Shown: positions 27,511 to 35,604 of the stretch, piece by piece
How positions within the stretch are numbered: the first letter of the stretch is position 1
Layout of the letters: the number at the start of each line of letters is the position of its first letter
Source: Bacteroides caecigallinarum
GTDB lineage: Bacteria > Bacteroidota > Bacteroidia > Bacteroidales > Bacteroidaceae
Direction: 5' to 3'
DNA length: 64,000 nt
Assembly (NCBI RefSeq): GCF_016901995.1
Contig: NZ_JACJLE010000011.1
Coordinates: 16,987-80,986, forward strand
Position numbers and translations under genes: made by a program
The notes under the pieces: model-generated
Database searches by the model: none
Told to the model about the DNA's origin: nothing
What the model saw: only the letters and a program-made list of their open reading frames with translations

Positions 27511-29166
27511 TTACTGATTATCTTTCTGACGAATTTCCACACGACGGATCTTTCCACTGATAGTCTTTGGGAGTTCATCCACAAACTCTATCACACGAGG
27601 ATATTTGTATGGAGCGGTAACACGCTTCACGTGATCCTGAAGTTCCTTTATCAACGCATCGCCTGCCTTATCCTTATAATCCTTTGCAAGGATAATTGTA
27701 GCCTTGACCACCTGTCCGCGGATTTCGTCAGGAACTCCTGTAATGGCACATTCAACTACAGCAGGGTGTGTCATCAACGCGCTTTCCACTTCAAACGGGC
27801 CTATACGGTAACCGGAACTCTTGATTACATCATCAGCACGGCCAACAAACCAGTAATAACCGTCTTCATCGCGCCATGCCACATCGCCAGTATAATAAAC
27901 ACCGTCATGCCAAGCCTCGTGTGTAAGCTCAGGGGCACGATAATACTCCTTGAACAATCCTAATGGCTTGCCATGATTTGTACGTACCACAATCTGTCCC
28001 TGCTCGCCATCTTCGGCACTGCGTCCGTCTGGCTTGATAAGATCTATCTCATACTGTGGATTAGGCACACCCATACTTCCCGGTTTCGGTTCCATCCATG
28101 GGAATGTGGCAAGTGTCAATGTTGTTTCTGTCTGTCCGAAACCTTCCATCAGGCGTATTCCTGTTATCTTGAGGAATGTTTCATATACTGAGTAGTTCAA
28201 AGCCTCACCGGCAGTAGTACAGTATTCCAATGATGAAAGATCGTACTTGGACAGATCTTCACGTATGAGGAAACGATATATTGTAGGAGGCGCACAAAGA
28301 GATGTGATATGATAGTCGTGTATCTTCTGAAGAATATCTGCAGGAGTGAACTTCTCATGATCATATACAAAGACTGTTGCACCTGCTATCATCTGTCCGT
28401 ACAATTTTCCCCAAACAGCCTTACCCCATCCGGTATCGGCAATAGTAAGATGAAGACTGTCCTTATGAAGATTATGCCAGAAACTTCCTGTAACGATGTG
28501 TCCCAACGGATAAGTGAAGTCATGTGCCACCATCTTAGGTTCGCCTGTGGTACCGGATGTGAAATACATCAATGATATATCGTCGTTGGTATTTACATGC
28601 TCAGGACGGACAAAAGGAGCCGCATTATCTATTCCCTTATGAAAATCAAGGAAGCCTTCAGGTATGTCAGGACCTATGCTAACGAGTTTCTCTACTGTAG
28701 GAGACTCAGGCATTGCATCTATCACATGTTTTGTAATCACTTCTTCGCCCGCCATTACAATCATCTTGATAGATGCAGCATTGCAGCGGTAAACAATATC
28801 TTTTTTGGTAAGAAGGTGTGTAGCAGGAATTACAACAGCACCTAATTTGTGAAGAGCAATAATGGAATACCAGAACTCATAACGGCGCTTTAGGATAAGC
28901 ATAACCTTATCACCATGACCAATACCGAGACTCTGAAAGTAAGATGCAGTCTGATCAGTATATTTCTTAAGGTCGGCATATGAAAAATGAATGCATGCAC
29001 CTTTATCATTTGTCCATAATATCGCTTCTTTTTCCGGCTCTTCGGCAGCCCACGCATCCACTACATCGTAGCCGAAATTGAAATTTTCAGGAACTTCTAT
29101 CCTGAAATTCTTTATAAAATCCTCCTGTGAGGTAAAATGTGTCTGTTTTACAAATCTCTCTAACAT
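27511..29166 (-). CDS. AMP-dependent acyl-CoA synthetase
   Basis: A 551-residue member of the ANL superfamily, activating a carboxylic acid through an acyl-adenylate. The P-loop MYFTSGTTGEPKMV (about 207-220), the EGFGQTET motif, the hinge GRADDVIKSSGYRIGP and the C-terminal catalytic lysine in TISGKIRR are intact. It is closest in style to medium-chain or acetyl-CoA synthetases that are found next to a cupin/HTH regulator, as here (14-base gap). That pairing suggests control by the acid or its CoA ester. Chain length preference cannot be read. Confidence 0.9.
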   Translation of the reverse strand: MLERFVKQTHFTSQEDFIKNFRIEVPENFNFGYDVVDAWAAEEPEKEAILWTNDKGACIHFSYADLKKYTDQTASYFQSLGIGHGDKVMLILKRRYEFWYSIIALHKLGAVVIPATHLLTKKDIVYRCNAASIKMIVMAGEEVITKHVIDAMPESPTVEKLVSIGPDIPEGFLDFHKGIDNAAPFVRPEHVNTNDDISLMYFTSGTTGEPKMVAHDFTYPLGHIVTGSFWHNLHKDSLHLTIADTGWGKAVWGKLYGQMIAGATVFVYDHEKFTPADILQKIHDYHITSLCAPPTIYRFLIREDLSKYDLSSLEYCTTAGEALNYSVYETFLKITGIRLMEGFGQTETTLTLATFPWMEPKPGSMGVPNPQYEIDLIKPDGRSAEDGEQGQIVVRTNHGKPLGLFKEYYRAPELTHEAWHDGVYYTGDVAWRDEDGYYWFVGRADDVIKSSGYRIGPFEVESALMTHPAVVECAITGVPDEIRGQVVKATIILAKDYKDKAGDALIKELQDHVKRVTAPYKYPRVIEFVDELPKTISGKIRRVEIRQKDNQ

Positions 29167-29179
29167 ATCTCGTATCTGA

Positions 29180-29737
29180 TTATTGCATTACTATAGCTAA
29201 GAATCTAACGTTGTTTCCGTCGAGTGCCTTCATTCCGTGAGGAAGAGAGGAATCGAAATACAAGCTGTCGCCCGGATTGAGGATAAGCTCCTTGCCATTG
29301 ATATCAAGCAACAAACGTCCTTCAATCACCATATTGAATTCCTGTCCGGCATGAGTGTTATAATATATAGGTGTGGTTTCAGGCTTAGGTTCTACCGTTA
29401 CAATAAACGGATCTGCAATTCTGTTCTTGAAACCTGAGGCCAATGACTCGTACTTGTAAGCCTTTGTTCTTTCCACTGAAATACCTGTTCCACGGCGTGT
29501 AAGGAAATATGAGCGCATATGAGGTTCTTCGCCAAACATAAGTTCATCCAATGAAACTCCAAACTCGGCCGAAATCTTCTGAAGTGTACTTACCGAGAGG
29601 TCTGTCTCACCACTTTCCATAGCGACATACTGTTCTGGAGTTACTCCAATCTTTTCAGCTACCTGCTCAACTGTCAGGTCAAGAGCATCGCGCAATCCAT
29701 GCAAGCGCATTGCTATTTGTTTTATCTGTTCATCCAT
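29180..29737 (-). CDS. XRE-type regulator with C-terminal cupin domain
   Basis: A 185-residue regulator. An N-terminal helix-turn-helix (about 15-65, LDLTVEQVAEKIGVTPEQYVAME) is followed by a cupin_2 domain (about 115-185) with the HAGQEFNMVIEGRL and PGDSLYFDSSLPHGM motifs. The frame is open to a GTG at 29758, but the -7 box TATTTTTG (29758-29765) overlaps that codon, so the ATG at 29737 is the better start. It is transcribed ahead of the acyl-CoA synthetase and probably controls that operon in response to a small ligand bound by the cupin. Confidence 0.88.
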   Translation of the reverse strand: MDEQIKQIAMRLHGLRDALDLTVEQVAEKIGVTPEQYVAMESGETDLSVSTLQKISAEFGVSLDELMFGEEPHMRSYFLTRRGTGISVERTKAYKYESLASGFKNRIADPFIVTVEPKPETTPIYYNTHAGQEFNMVIEGRLLLDINGKELILNPGDSLYFDSSLPHGMKALDGNNVRFLAIVMQ

Positions 29738-29757
29738 AGTCTTTAAGTTATTTGCCA

Positions 29758-29765
29758 CAAAAATA
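29758..29765 (-). promoter_or_regulatory. -7 element of the cupin-regulator/acyl-CoA synthetase operon
   Basis: On the minus strand TATTTTTG matches TAnnTTTG, about 20 bases before the ATG at 29737. It decides between the GTG and ATG starts. Confidence 0.55.
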
Positions 29766-29789
29766 ATAAAAAGTATGTCATTATGAAAG

Positions 29790-30872
29790 TTATTCTAAAT
29801 ATAAATAATCATAATGTACAAGATAAGGTTTACCGTGAATACCCATTACAGCCTTTGCATCAGCTGATGACATACTTACACGACCTACACCTATCTTCTC
29901 GTCATCAGGATTTACGATAGTGACAATATCATCCTTCTCAAAATCGCCTATTATATCTGTCACTCCTACAGGAAGAAGACTTACCGCCTTGTCACCACGC
30001 AGTTTATCCGCAGCTTTATGATTGACTACAATCTTACCCTTTGAAAAACCGTCGCTGTGGGCAATCCATTTCTTGATACTTGACACACCGTTCTCCGAAG
30101 GAACAAACTTCGTGCATACGGTTTCTTCAGGATTGGAAATCAGATCAACGAGTATATTGTCCTTCTTTCCATTGGCAATAAATACTGTAATCCCCTCGTC
30201 TGCCACCTTGCGGGCAATGCTGCTTTTAGTCAGCATACCTCCCCTGCCAAATCCTGATTTTTCGGTACTGATATAATCTGACAGATCCTTACCCTGTTCC
30301 ACTTCTCTGATAACAGTCACTCCCGGCTGAGAAGGAGCGCCATTGTATATGCCGTCAATATTGCTTAGAATAACCAATGCCTGAACATCCATCATGGCTG
30401 CAATCAGTCCTGAGAGTTCGTCATTGTCAGTAAACATAAGTTCCGTAACAGAAATAGTGTCGTTCTCATTCACAATGGGAATAACATCATTGTCCAGCAT
30501 AACCTGCATACAGTTGCGCTGATTGAGATAATGTCGTCTTGTGGAGAAACTTTCCTTAGTTGTAAGCACCTGACCTACCGTAATTCCATGTTCGCGAAAC
30601 AGTTCGTAATATCTGTTTATCAGCTTGGCCTGCCCTACTGCCGAAAACAACTGACGGCTGTCAACACTGTCAAGCTTGCGCAAAGGCTTTACCTCACTGC
30701 GTCCGGAAGCCACTGCTCCAGATGATACAAGTACTATTTCAACTCCTGCCCTGTGAAGTTCTGCCACCTGGTCAACCAATGCGGACATTCGCGTAACATC
30801 GAGCGTACCATCCTTGCGTGTAAGTACATTGCTGCCAATTTTTACCGCTATTCTTTTATATTTACATTCCAT
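29790..30872 (-). CDS. proB: Glutamate 5-kinase
   Basis: A 360-residue enzyme for the first step of proline synthesis. The amino-acid-kinase domain (about 1-255) shows VKIGSNVL, LVSSGAVASG and VNENDTIS, and a C-terminal PUA domain (about 275-355) is present as in full-length ProB. The frame opens at 30929, but the -7 box TATATTTG (30904-30911) lies inside that extension, so ATG 30872 is chosen. The usual partner proA is not adjacent; proC lies about 10 kb away in the arginine cluster. Confidence 0.93.
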   Translation of the reverse strand: MECKYKRIAVKIGSNVLTRKDGTLDVTRMSALVDQVAELHRAGVEIVLVSSGAVASGRSEVKPLRKLDSVDSRQLFSAVGQAKLINRYYELFREHGITVGQVLTTKESFSTRRHYLNQRNCMQVMLDNDVIPIVNENDTISVTELMFTDNDELSGLIAAMMDVQALVILSNIDGIYNGAPSQPGVTVIREVEQGKDLSDYISTEKSGFGRGGMLTKSSIARKVADEGITVFIANGKKDNILVDLISNPEETVCTKFVPSENGVSSIKKWIAHSDGFSKGKIVVNHKAADKLRGDKAVSLLPVGVTDIIGDFEKDDIVTIVNPDDEKIGVGRVSMSSADAKAVMGIHGKPYLVHYDYLYLE

Positions 30873-30903
30873 ACATTTTTTGATTTCATATCTATTAATG
30901 ACG

Positions 30904-30911
30904 CAAATATA
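30904..30911 (-). promoter_or_regulatory. -7 element of proB
   Basis: TATATTTG on the minus strand, matching TAnnTTTG, about 32 bases before the ATG at 30872. Confidence 0.6.
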
Positions 30912-31034
30912 AGAAATTACGGACATCAAATTACAAAATCATGCTGTATTTTTATTTCAGATTACTTATTGACATAATTTTCACAAGAATATTACCAACA
31001 GAAAGGCAGCGCGACACCGGACTGCCTCACCATA

Positions 31035-31319
31035 TCATAAATCAATATACGTCTTTAATACTGCCACATATTCTTCGAAAGCCTTCCTTCCGGCTTCAGT
31101 CATACGGCATGAAGTTCTTGTCTTCTTTCCGATAAACTCTTTCGTCACTTCAATATATCCTGCACTGCTCAGTTTATCAAGCTGCACACTGATATTACCT
31201 GCAGTAGCATTAGTTTTCTCTTTCAAATAATTAAAATCAGCCTCATCAACTGACAGTAAAAGAGTCATTATCGCAAGCCTTAACTGAGAATGTATCAGAG
31301 GATTTAATTCTTTAAGCAT
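31035..31319 (-). CDS. Winged-helix transcriptional regulator
   Basis: A 94-residue single-domain regulator of the PadR/MarR-like winged-helix type (HTH_34 style). The recognition region reads NYLKEKTNATAGNISVQLDKL (about 30-50), followed by a wing with KTRTSCRMTEAGRKAF. It overlaps the membrane-protein gene before it by 16 bases, so the two are translationally coupled. This pairing with a small integral membrane protein is common in Bacteroidetes. Two matching 15-bp palindromes around the operon promoter are likely its operators. The signal is unknown. Confidence 0.85.
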   Translation of the reverse strand: MLKELNPLIHSQLRLAIMTLLLSVDEADFNYLKEKTNATAGNISVQLDKLSSAGYIEVTKEFIGKKTRTSCRMTEAGRKAFEEYVAVLKTYIDL

Positions 31320-31930
31320 TGTTGTCTGGAATTTCTGTTAATAATATGTCCAGGTATAATCATCATAAATAGAAAAGCTATTCCGAAATACAAATGCCAA
31401 TATACTGTGGAATTGCCATCCGAAACAAGTACTACAAGCATGTACAAACCGATAAAAAATGCCAACAGCGGTGTATAGACAAGAACTTTCATGTTGGTTA
31501 TGACGCCTGTAATGGATGTTCCTATTCCTGCATAGAGCAGACTCAACGGAAGCATCAGAGTAAAACTGCATACTCCTGTATGAAAACCGAAAAGAACTAT
31601 AGCAATAATAGTCAACAAGAACATTGAGCCTATAACAGACCATGTATTTGCTATCGCCTTATCCATATACGTCACAACCTGATGCTTCTCTTTTCTGTCC
31701 TTGATCTTCATCACTATACCCGGAACAAACATCAGAAACCATAAAGCTGCCCATAACGGATTGGCAGTGAAATAAACCATAGCAAAAGCAACAATTGAAA
31801 TAATAAAAGCCGAATAACCATAATAAAGGAAAACATTGCCGCTTCCAACTTCCATATTCTGCTTTGTCTGTTTTAACATCTGGGAAATCAGTTCCAAACT
31901 GTCTTTCTCCGAAAATAGATTTTCTTTCAT
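31304..31930 (-). CDS. Integral membrane protein coupled to a winged-helix regulator
   Basis: A 208-residue protein of unknown function. About 45 charged N-terminal residues precede five or six hydrophobic segments, at roughly 42-62, 64-82, 108-128, 130-150, 155-175 and 178-198. The frame opens with a GTG at 31936, but the ATG at 31930 is the more natural start. It overlaps the following winged-helix gene by 16 bases. It may sense or respond to membrane stress together with that regulator, but no domain gives direct evidence. Confidence 0.8.
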   Translation of the reverse strand: MKENLFSEKDSLELISQMLKQTKQNMEVGSGNVFLYYGYSAFIISIVAFAMVYFTANPLWAALWFLMFVPGIVMKIKDRKEKHQVVTYMDKAIANTWSVIGSMFLLTIIAIVLFGFHTGVCSFTLMLPLSLLYAGIGTSITGVITNMKVLVYTPLLAFFIGLYMLVVLVSDGNSTVYWHLYFGIAFLFMMIIPGHIINRNSRQQCLKN

Positions 31931-32023
31931 ACACAATAATTTTTTAATGTTCTACACTTCTATATGGACGTTTTTGTACAAAAAGCTCATTTCCCGTTTA
32001 TCAGTTTATTCATACATAAATTA

Positions 32024-32109
32024 GTTTATAAAATAAACCATATACTTATTAAAAAAAAGAAGACTTGTCTTCTTTACAGTGCAAATATAAAACAGTTTAT
32101 TTTATAAAC
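32024..32109. repeat. Paired 15-bp operators around the winged-helix operon promoter
   Basis: GTTTATAAAATAAAC (32024-32038) and its exact reverse complement (32095-32109) are 71 bp apart. Each copy is itself a near-palindrome. The second sits between the -33 and -7 elements of the minus-strand promoter, as expected for repression. Confidence 0.65.
32050..32074 (-). terminator. Hairpin with T-run at the start of the winged-helix transcript
   Basis: On the minus strand perfect 8-bp arms (32067-32074 and 32057-32064) with a 2-base loop run into a T stretch ending at 32051. It lies right at the expected transcription start of the operon, so it may be an attenuator, or it may stop minus-strand read-through from hipBST. 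Confidence 0.6.
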
Positions 32110-32113
32110 CAAA
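32082..32113 (-). promoter_or_regulatory. Promoter of the membrane protein/winged-helix operon
   Basis: On the minus strand TTTG (32110-32113), 20 bases, then TATATTTG (32082-32089). This is a full match to the Bacteroidetes -33/-7 promoter. The spacer contains one of the two palindromic operators. Confidence 0.8.
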
Positions 32114-32253
32114 TAAAAAAGCAATTATTTTTATATCTAATACCATTTTAAACAATTGAAATATCATATCGTGTATTATTAAGACAAAGCTCGTACAAAG
32201 CATCAGTCAATCAATAACCATCCTACATTTTTTCTGATATCAGTTTTTATTGA

Positions 32254-32261
32254 TAACTTTG
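32254..32261 (+). promoter_or_regulatory. -7 element of the HAD phosphatase gene
   Basis: TAACTTTG matches TAnnTTTG, 26 bases before the ATG at 32288. Confidence 0.65.
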
Positions 32262-32287
32262 CCTGACTAAATTACAATTGGACTTTT

Positions 32288-33064
32288 ATGATTAAAGCTA
32301 TATTTTTCGACATCGACGGAACACTGGTTTCGTTCAAGACACACAGAGTACCGGAATCAACCAAACAGGCACTTAAAGAGTTAAGAGAAAAAGGTATAAA
32401 GGTATTTATCGCTACAGGACGCCCGAAATTGCTTATAAACAATCTTGAAGATCTTGAATTCGACGGATATATAACCCTGAACGGTGCCCACTGCTTTACA
32501 GCTGACCACAAGGATATATACAAGGGACTGATACCTGCCGAAGATATAGAAAGAGTTGTGGAATATACTAAAAACCACGACTATCCGTTCGTCTTTGTGC
32601 ACGACAATCAATGGTTTATCACAAAAGTGGATAAAGCGGTGGAAGACATAGCCAAACTGATAGAGATTTCCATTCCTCCTGTTAAACCGGGAGAAGAAGC
32701 ACTCGGAAAAGATATTCTCCAGATTATGGGATACTTCCCTACTGAAGCCGATGAAGAAATCTTCGGCAAGATACTTACTCATTGCGAAACAATGAGATGG
32801 CACCCGCTATTTGCTGACATCATAAATAAAGGTACAAGCAAGAGCCGCGGCATAGATGAAGTAATAAAGCATTACGGCATAAAGCTCGAAGAGACAATGG
32901 CTTTCGGCGATGGCGGAAACGATATCAACATGCTTGAACATGCCGGAATAGGGGTTGCCATGGACAATGCATCGGACAAAGTCAAAGCTGCAGCCGACTA
33001 TATCACGTCATCTGTGGATGATAACGGCATCATAAATGCTTTGAGACATTTCAATATATTATAG
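32288..33064 (+). CDS. Cof-type HAD-superfamily phosphatase
   Basis: A 258-residue hydrolase of the Cof subfamily. Motif I is FFDIDGT with nucleophile Asp8 and Asp10, motif II includes the ATGRP segment, and motif IV is FGDGGNDINML near residue 207. A C2B-type cap lies between. Such enzymes remove phosphate from sugars or cofactors such as FMN; the substrate here is not known. Single gene between two minus-strand operons; its 3' end is 3 bases from the end of hipT. Confidence 0.9.
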   Translation: MIKAIFFDIDGTLVSFKTHRVPESTKQALKELREKGIKVFIATGRPKLLINNLEDLEFDGYITLNGAHCFTADHKDIYKGLIPAEDIERVVEYTKNHDYPFVFVHDNQWFITKVDKAVEDIAKLIEISIPPVKPGEEALGKDILQIMGYFPTEADEEIFGKILTHCETMRWHPLFADIINKGTSKSRGIDEVIKHYGIKLEETMAFGDGGNDINMLEHAGIGVAMDNASDKVKAAADYITSSVDDNGIINALRHFNIL

Positions 33065-33067
33065 TAC

Positions 33068-34006
33068 TCAACGCAGCATTACCACACGGCGCAAGATAAG
33101 CTGTTTATACTGCTTTTTCATATCATCGGGCAAAAAAGAATTATCTATCAGTTCGAACCACTTGGGCAATGCACGGCTGAAGCGGCGGGAAAGATTCTCG
33201 ATAACTTTCTCGTCAACTCCCGATGCCGTTATCGCCTTGTAAAAGTCAGCCTTACGCAAACGGCTTTTCTTTCCGTTGAGGGTAAGAGCAAGCTCCTCAG
33301 TATCTTCAGGCATAACAAGATTTGTGGAAAGCATATCGTATGCCGGTGTAAGTGTGTAACCGCCCATCTGATTATAAAGAGAAAAGTTCTTGAGATGCAT
33401 GTCGGCATTGCCGGTTATCCAACAGAAGACCACGACTTCCCAAAAATTTATAACATCAAGTTGCGGCGCAGAAGAGTAACGGCGGATAAGTTTGGCAATC
33501 TGTTCGTATGAACCCTTATACTTATATTCGGTAAGTCTTTCGGATAATTGACACATATCTTCCATAGCTATCTTACGACCATCCGGCTGGCGGTCTATAC
33601 GGCGGGTAATATAACACAGTTCACCATCACTGAAACGTATCAGACTATGGGGAACCACATTGATTTTCACAGCCTCGGCAAGATGCATGGTAACATCCTC
33701 CAGTTCGGGCAAGGCACGGTATGAATGAGTCTGAGGTTTTAGGATGAAACGTCCCCAAAGACCAACTATTGTAAAACGGTCAGGCTCATTGCGTCCGCCC
33801 CGGTTAATATCAAGCGACAACTTGGCCTGCACACCTGTCAGCGTAGTCTGGCTACGTACAACCTGACGAGCCAAATCTCCCAATTGGGCACGTACGTATG
33901 GTAACTCAGGTGCGGTACGAGTTCCGAAGAATTTCTTGGCACATGCAGGATGAAAATCCTTCATGCCTTCTCCTAATTCCTTATAGCAATACAGGCATCT
34001 GCTCAT
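33068..34006 (-). CDS. hipT: HipT-like serine/threonine kinase toxin
   Basis: A 312-residue HipA-type kinase core without the N-terminal subdomain, which is a separate gene upstream. The N-terminus has a zinc-ribbon-like set (Cys4, Cys7, His19, Cys23). The Gly-rich loop region TTLTGVQAKL (54-63) occupies the place of the SxS autophosphorylation motif and carries Thr55 and Thr57 instead of serines. The catalytic segment NADMHLKN and the metal-binding Asp in AYDML are intact, so kinase activity is plausible. HipA/HipT kinases of this type phosphorylate aminoacyl-tRNA synthetases and halt growth. It overlaps hipS by 4 bases. Confidence 0.88.
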   Translation of the reverse strand: MSRCLYCYKELGEGMKDFHPACAKKFFGTRTAPELPYVRAQLGDLARQVVRSQTTLTGVQAKLSLDINRGGRNEPDRFTIVGLWGRFILKPQTHSYRALPELEDVTMHLAEAVKINVVPHSLIRFSDGELCYITRRIDRQPDGRKIAMEDMCQLSERLTEYKYKGSYEQIAKLIRRYSSAPQLDVINFWEVVVFCWITGNADMHLKNFSLYNQMGGYTLTPAYDMLSTNLVMPEDTEELALTLNGKKSRLRKADFYKAITASGVDEKVIENLSRRFSRALPKWFELIDNSFLPDDMKKQYKQLILRRVVMLR

Positions 34007-34341
34007 AATTTATCCTCCTCTATTTCGTCGTCGGGTATAACACTTACGGCTCCTATACAATCCTTGCAGCAAGCCAAAAGAAGCGACATACGGTCCCGCT
34101 GGTTTATTTTCCAACTTCTCTCGGCAATATCCAGCAACCATCCTTCCGGTATCATACCGTCAAAGAACGGGAACAGCACCATATCGTGAAACGGTTTCTC
34201 TCCAAGAGGAAGTGTCAGACTGACTGCGGCTGCATCCGGCAGCTTCAGATAATCTGTGTCGTATGTAAAGGTGAATCCGTTTTCGTCTTCCACCAGTCTG
34301 CCTGCCAAGCGGTCATGCAGAAATACTTTTGCACGTTTCAT
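34003..34341 (-). CDS. hipS: HipS-like protein (stand-alone HipA N-terminal subdomain)
   Basis: A 112-residue protein matching the HipA N-subdomain 1 (Couple_hipA). It has FLHDRLAGRLVED at the start, LSLTLPLGEKPFHDMVLFPFFDGMIPEGW in the middle, and ends with CIGAVSVIPDDE. In the E. coli O127 HipBST system the separate HipS protein is the antitoxin for HipT. It shares one base with the end of hipB and four with the start of hipT, typical of a tight toxin-antitoxin operon. Confidence 0.85.
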   Translation of the reverse strand: MKRAKVFLHDRLAGRLVEDENGFTFTYDTDYLKLPDAAAVSLTLPLGEKPFHDMVLFPFFDGMIPEGWLLDIAERSWKINQRDRMSLLLACCKDCIGAVSVIPDDEIEEDKL

Positions 34342-34565
34342 TACTTATCCTCCCTTGATTTTGGACTCAGCTCAACAGGACCTACCTGACGACCGAAAAG
34401 ACTGAGAACCTGATTTACCTTATCCATACGCAAGGTCTGTTTGCCCTGCTCCAAATCACGAACAAAGCGCAACCCTACTCCGGACTTATCAGCCAGATCG
34501 ACCTGTGTCAATCCGAACTGGCGACGCATCTCCTTTACAAAATCTGCTATTACTGTGTATTCCAT
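34341..34565 (-). CDS. hipB: HipB-like XRE-family DNA-binding protein
   Basis: A 74-residue single-domain XRE helix-turn-helix protein (FGLTQVDLADKSGVGLRFVRDLEQGKQ, about 17-43). It is first in a three-gene operon with HipS- and HipT-like proteins. HipB proteins bind palindromes upstream of the operon and repress it; three TATACC-type palindromes lie just upstream here. It may also help to neutralise the kinase. Confidence 0.9.
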   Translation of the reverse strand: MEYTVIADFVKEMRRQFGLTQVDLADKSGVGLRFVRDLEQGKQTLRMDKVNQVLSLFGRQVGPVELSPKSREDK

Positions 34566-34568
34566 AAT

Positions 34569-34669
34569 TATACCCTTTCGGGTACAAATATAATAATATA
34601 TTCGACTTATTATACCTTTTAGGGTATAATTCAGTATCCAAAATTATTTTTTATACCCAAACGGGTATA
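34569..34669 (-). promoter_or_regulatory. hipBST promoter with three palindromic operators
   Basis: Three 18-bp palindromes of the form TATACC(C)-N4-6-(G)GGTATA lie at 34569-34586, 34611-34628 and 34652-34669, spaced 42 and 41 bp, about four helical turns. The first touches the minus-strand -7 box TATATTTG (34585-34592) and the second lies over the -33 region. The pattern is like the E. coli HipB operators, whose half-sites are TATCC and GGATA. Confidence 0.8.
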
Positions 34670-34694
34670 GCTTAAAATTAAGGGCCAATTAAAA

Positions 34695-35432
34695 TTATAC
34701 CGCAATAGTCAGTTTTGCCAAATAGTCGTAATGCTCTCCGCTATATACAAGTTCGGTCTTAAAACCATACTGAGATGCATAAAAATTCAGAGTTTCGTAA
34801 TCAAAATACAGCCACTTGAACTGTTCGCCTTTTATCTGCTTATACTGCATACTGAACTCTATCTCGCCATAATAATCGGCAGCCAGATCAATAAGCATAC
34901 TTCCGTCCTCATCCTCGAACAGATATTTCAGGTCACTCGAATCCATAAGGATACATCCACCCGGCTTCAACAGCTCCTTCATACGCGTAAAGAATGTCTC
35001 CATATTCTGCAAAGAACCGATAATTCCGGAACCGTTCATTAACATTAATATAGTGTCATAACCACCGACAAACGACGGGTCGAAAAGATTAACCAGACGG
35101 GCATTAACCCCACTCTCTTCCATCACTTTTACAGATAAAGGAGATATATCTATAGCCTCAACATCCTTGCCCATATCTAGCAAAGCGACAGAATGACAAC
35201 CACTTCCGGCACCTACATCAAGAATTTTGCCTGTAGCCATATCCAACGCCTTTCGCTCCAGCTCGGGCATTTCATCATATTCGCGGAAAAGAGTCTCTAC
35301 AGGAATTTCATCCTCATCAAACTGTGGCGAGAAAACTCTGAGCCTTCCGGCCTGACCTTTACAGAAGTAATCATAAATGGCATTTCCCATTGGGTCTTTG
35401 CCTGTTTCAAGCAATCCGTAGTTCATATACAT
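34695..35432 (-). CDS. Class I SAM-dependent methyltransferase
   Basis: A 245-residue protein with the Rossmann SAM-binding motif ILDVGAGSGCHS (70-81), the acidic residue after strand 2 (VEAIDISP) and ILMLMNGSGIIG as motif IV. No substrate-specific domain is seen; it may act on a small molecule. An alternative start is the ATG two codons downstream. The -7 box TAACTTTG (minus, 35451-35458) lies just upstream, giving a leader of about a dozen bases. Divergent from argR. Confidence 0.82.
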   Translation of the reverse strand: MYMNYGLLETGKDPMGNAIYDYFCKGQAGRLRVFSPQFDEDEIPVETLFREYDEMPELERKALDMATGKILDVGAGSGCHSVALLDMGKDVEAIDISPLSVKVMEESGVNARLVNLFDPSFVGGYDTILMLMNGSGIIGSLQNMETFFTRMKELLKPGGCILMDSSDLKYLFEDEDGSMLIDLAADYYGEIEFSMQYKQIKGEQFKWLYFDYETLNFYASQYGFKTELVYSGEHYDYLAKLTIAV

Positions 35433-35490
35433 TATTTATATTACAATGCACAAAGTTACAAAAAAGTTATACATATACCGTACTGATGAT

Positions 35491-35580
35491 TATTTATGCA
35501 CCAATTTCACATTTTTTACGAATAAACATATAAAAAACTTCGTATTTATGCATGAAATCAAATAAATAGGTGTATATTTG
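35491..35580 (+). promoter_or_regulatory. argR promoter with candidate ARG boxes
   Basis: The -7 element TATATTTG (35573-35580) is preceded by TATTTATGCA at 35491-35500 and 35543-35552, 52 bp apart. The second copy is part of an inverted repeat with ATAAATA at 35562-35568. These resemble ARG-box halves and fit autoregulation by ArgR; this is inferred. Confidence 0.5.
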
Positions 35581-35604
35581 CGCTCAATATAGAATAATTA
35601 TACA

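Noticed and set aside
31003..31034. Hairpin AGGCAG/CTGCCT as terminator of the winged-helix gene
   Set aside because: Only a 6-bp stem and no proper T-run on the minus strand; too weak to list as a terminator.
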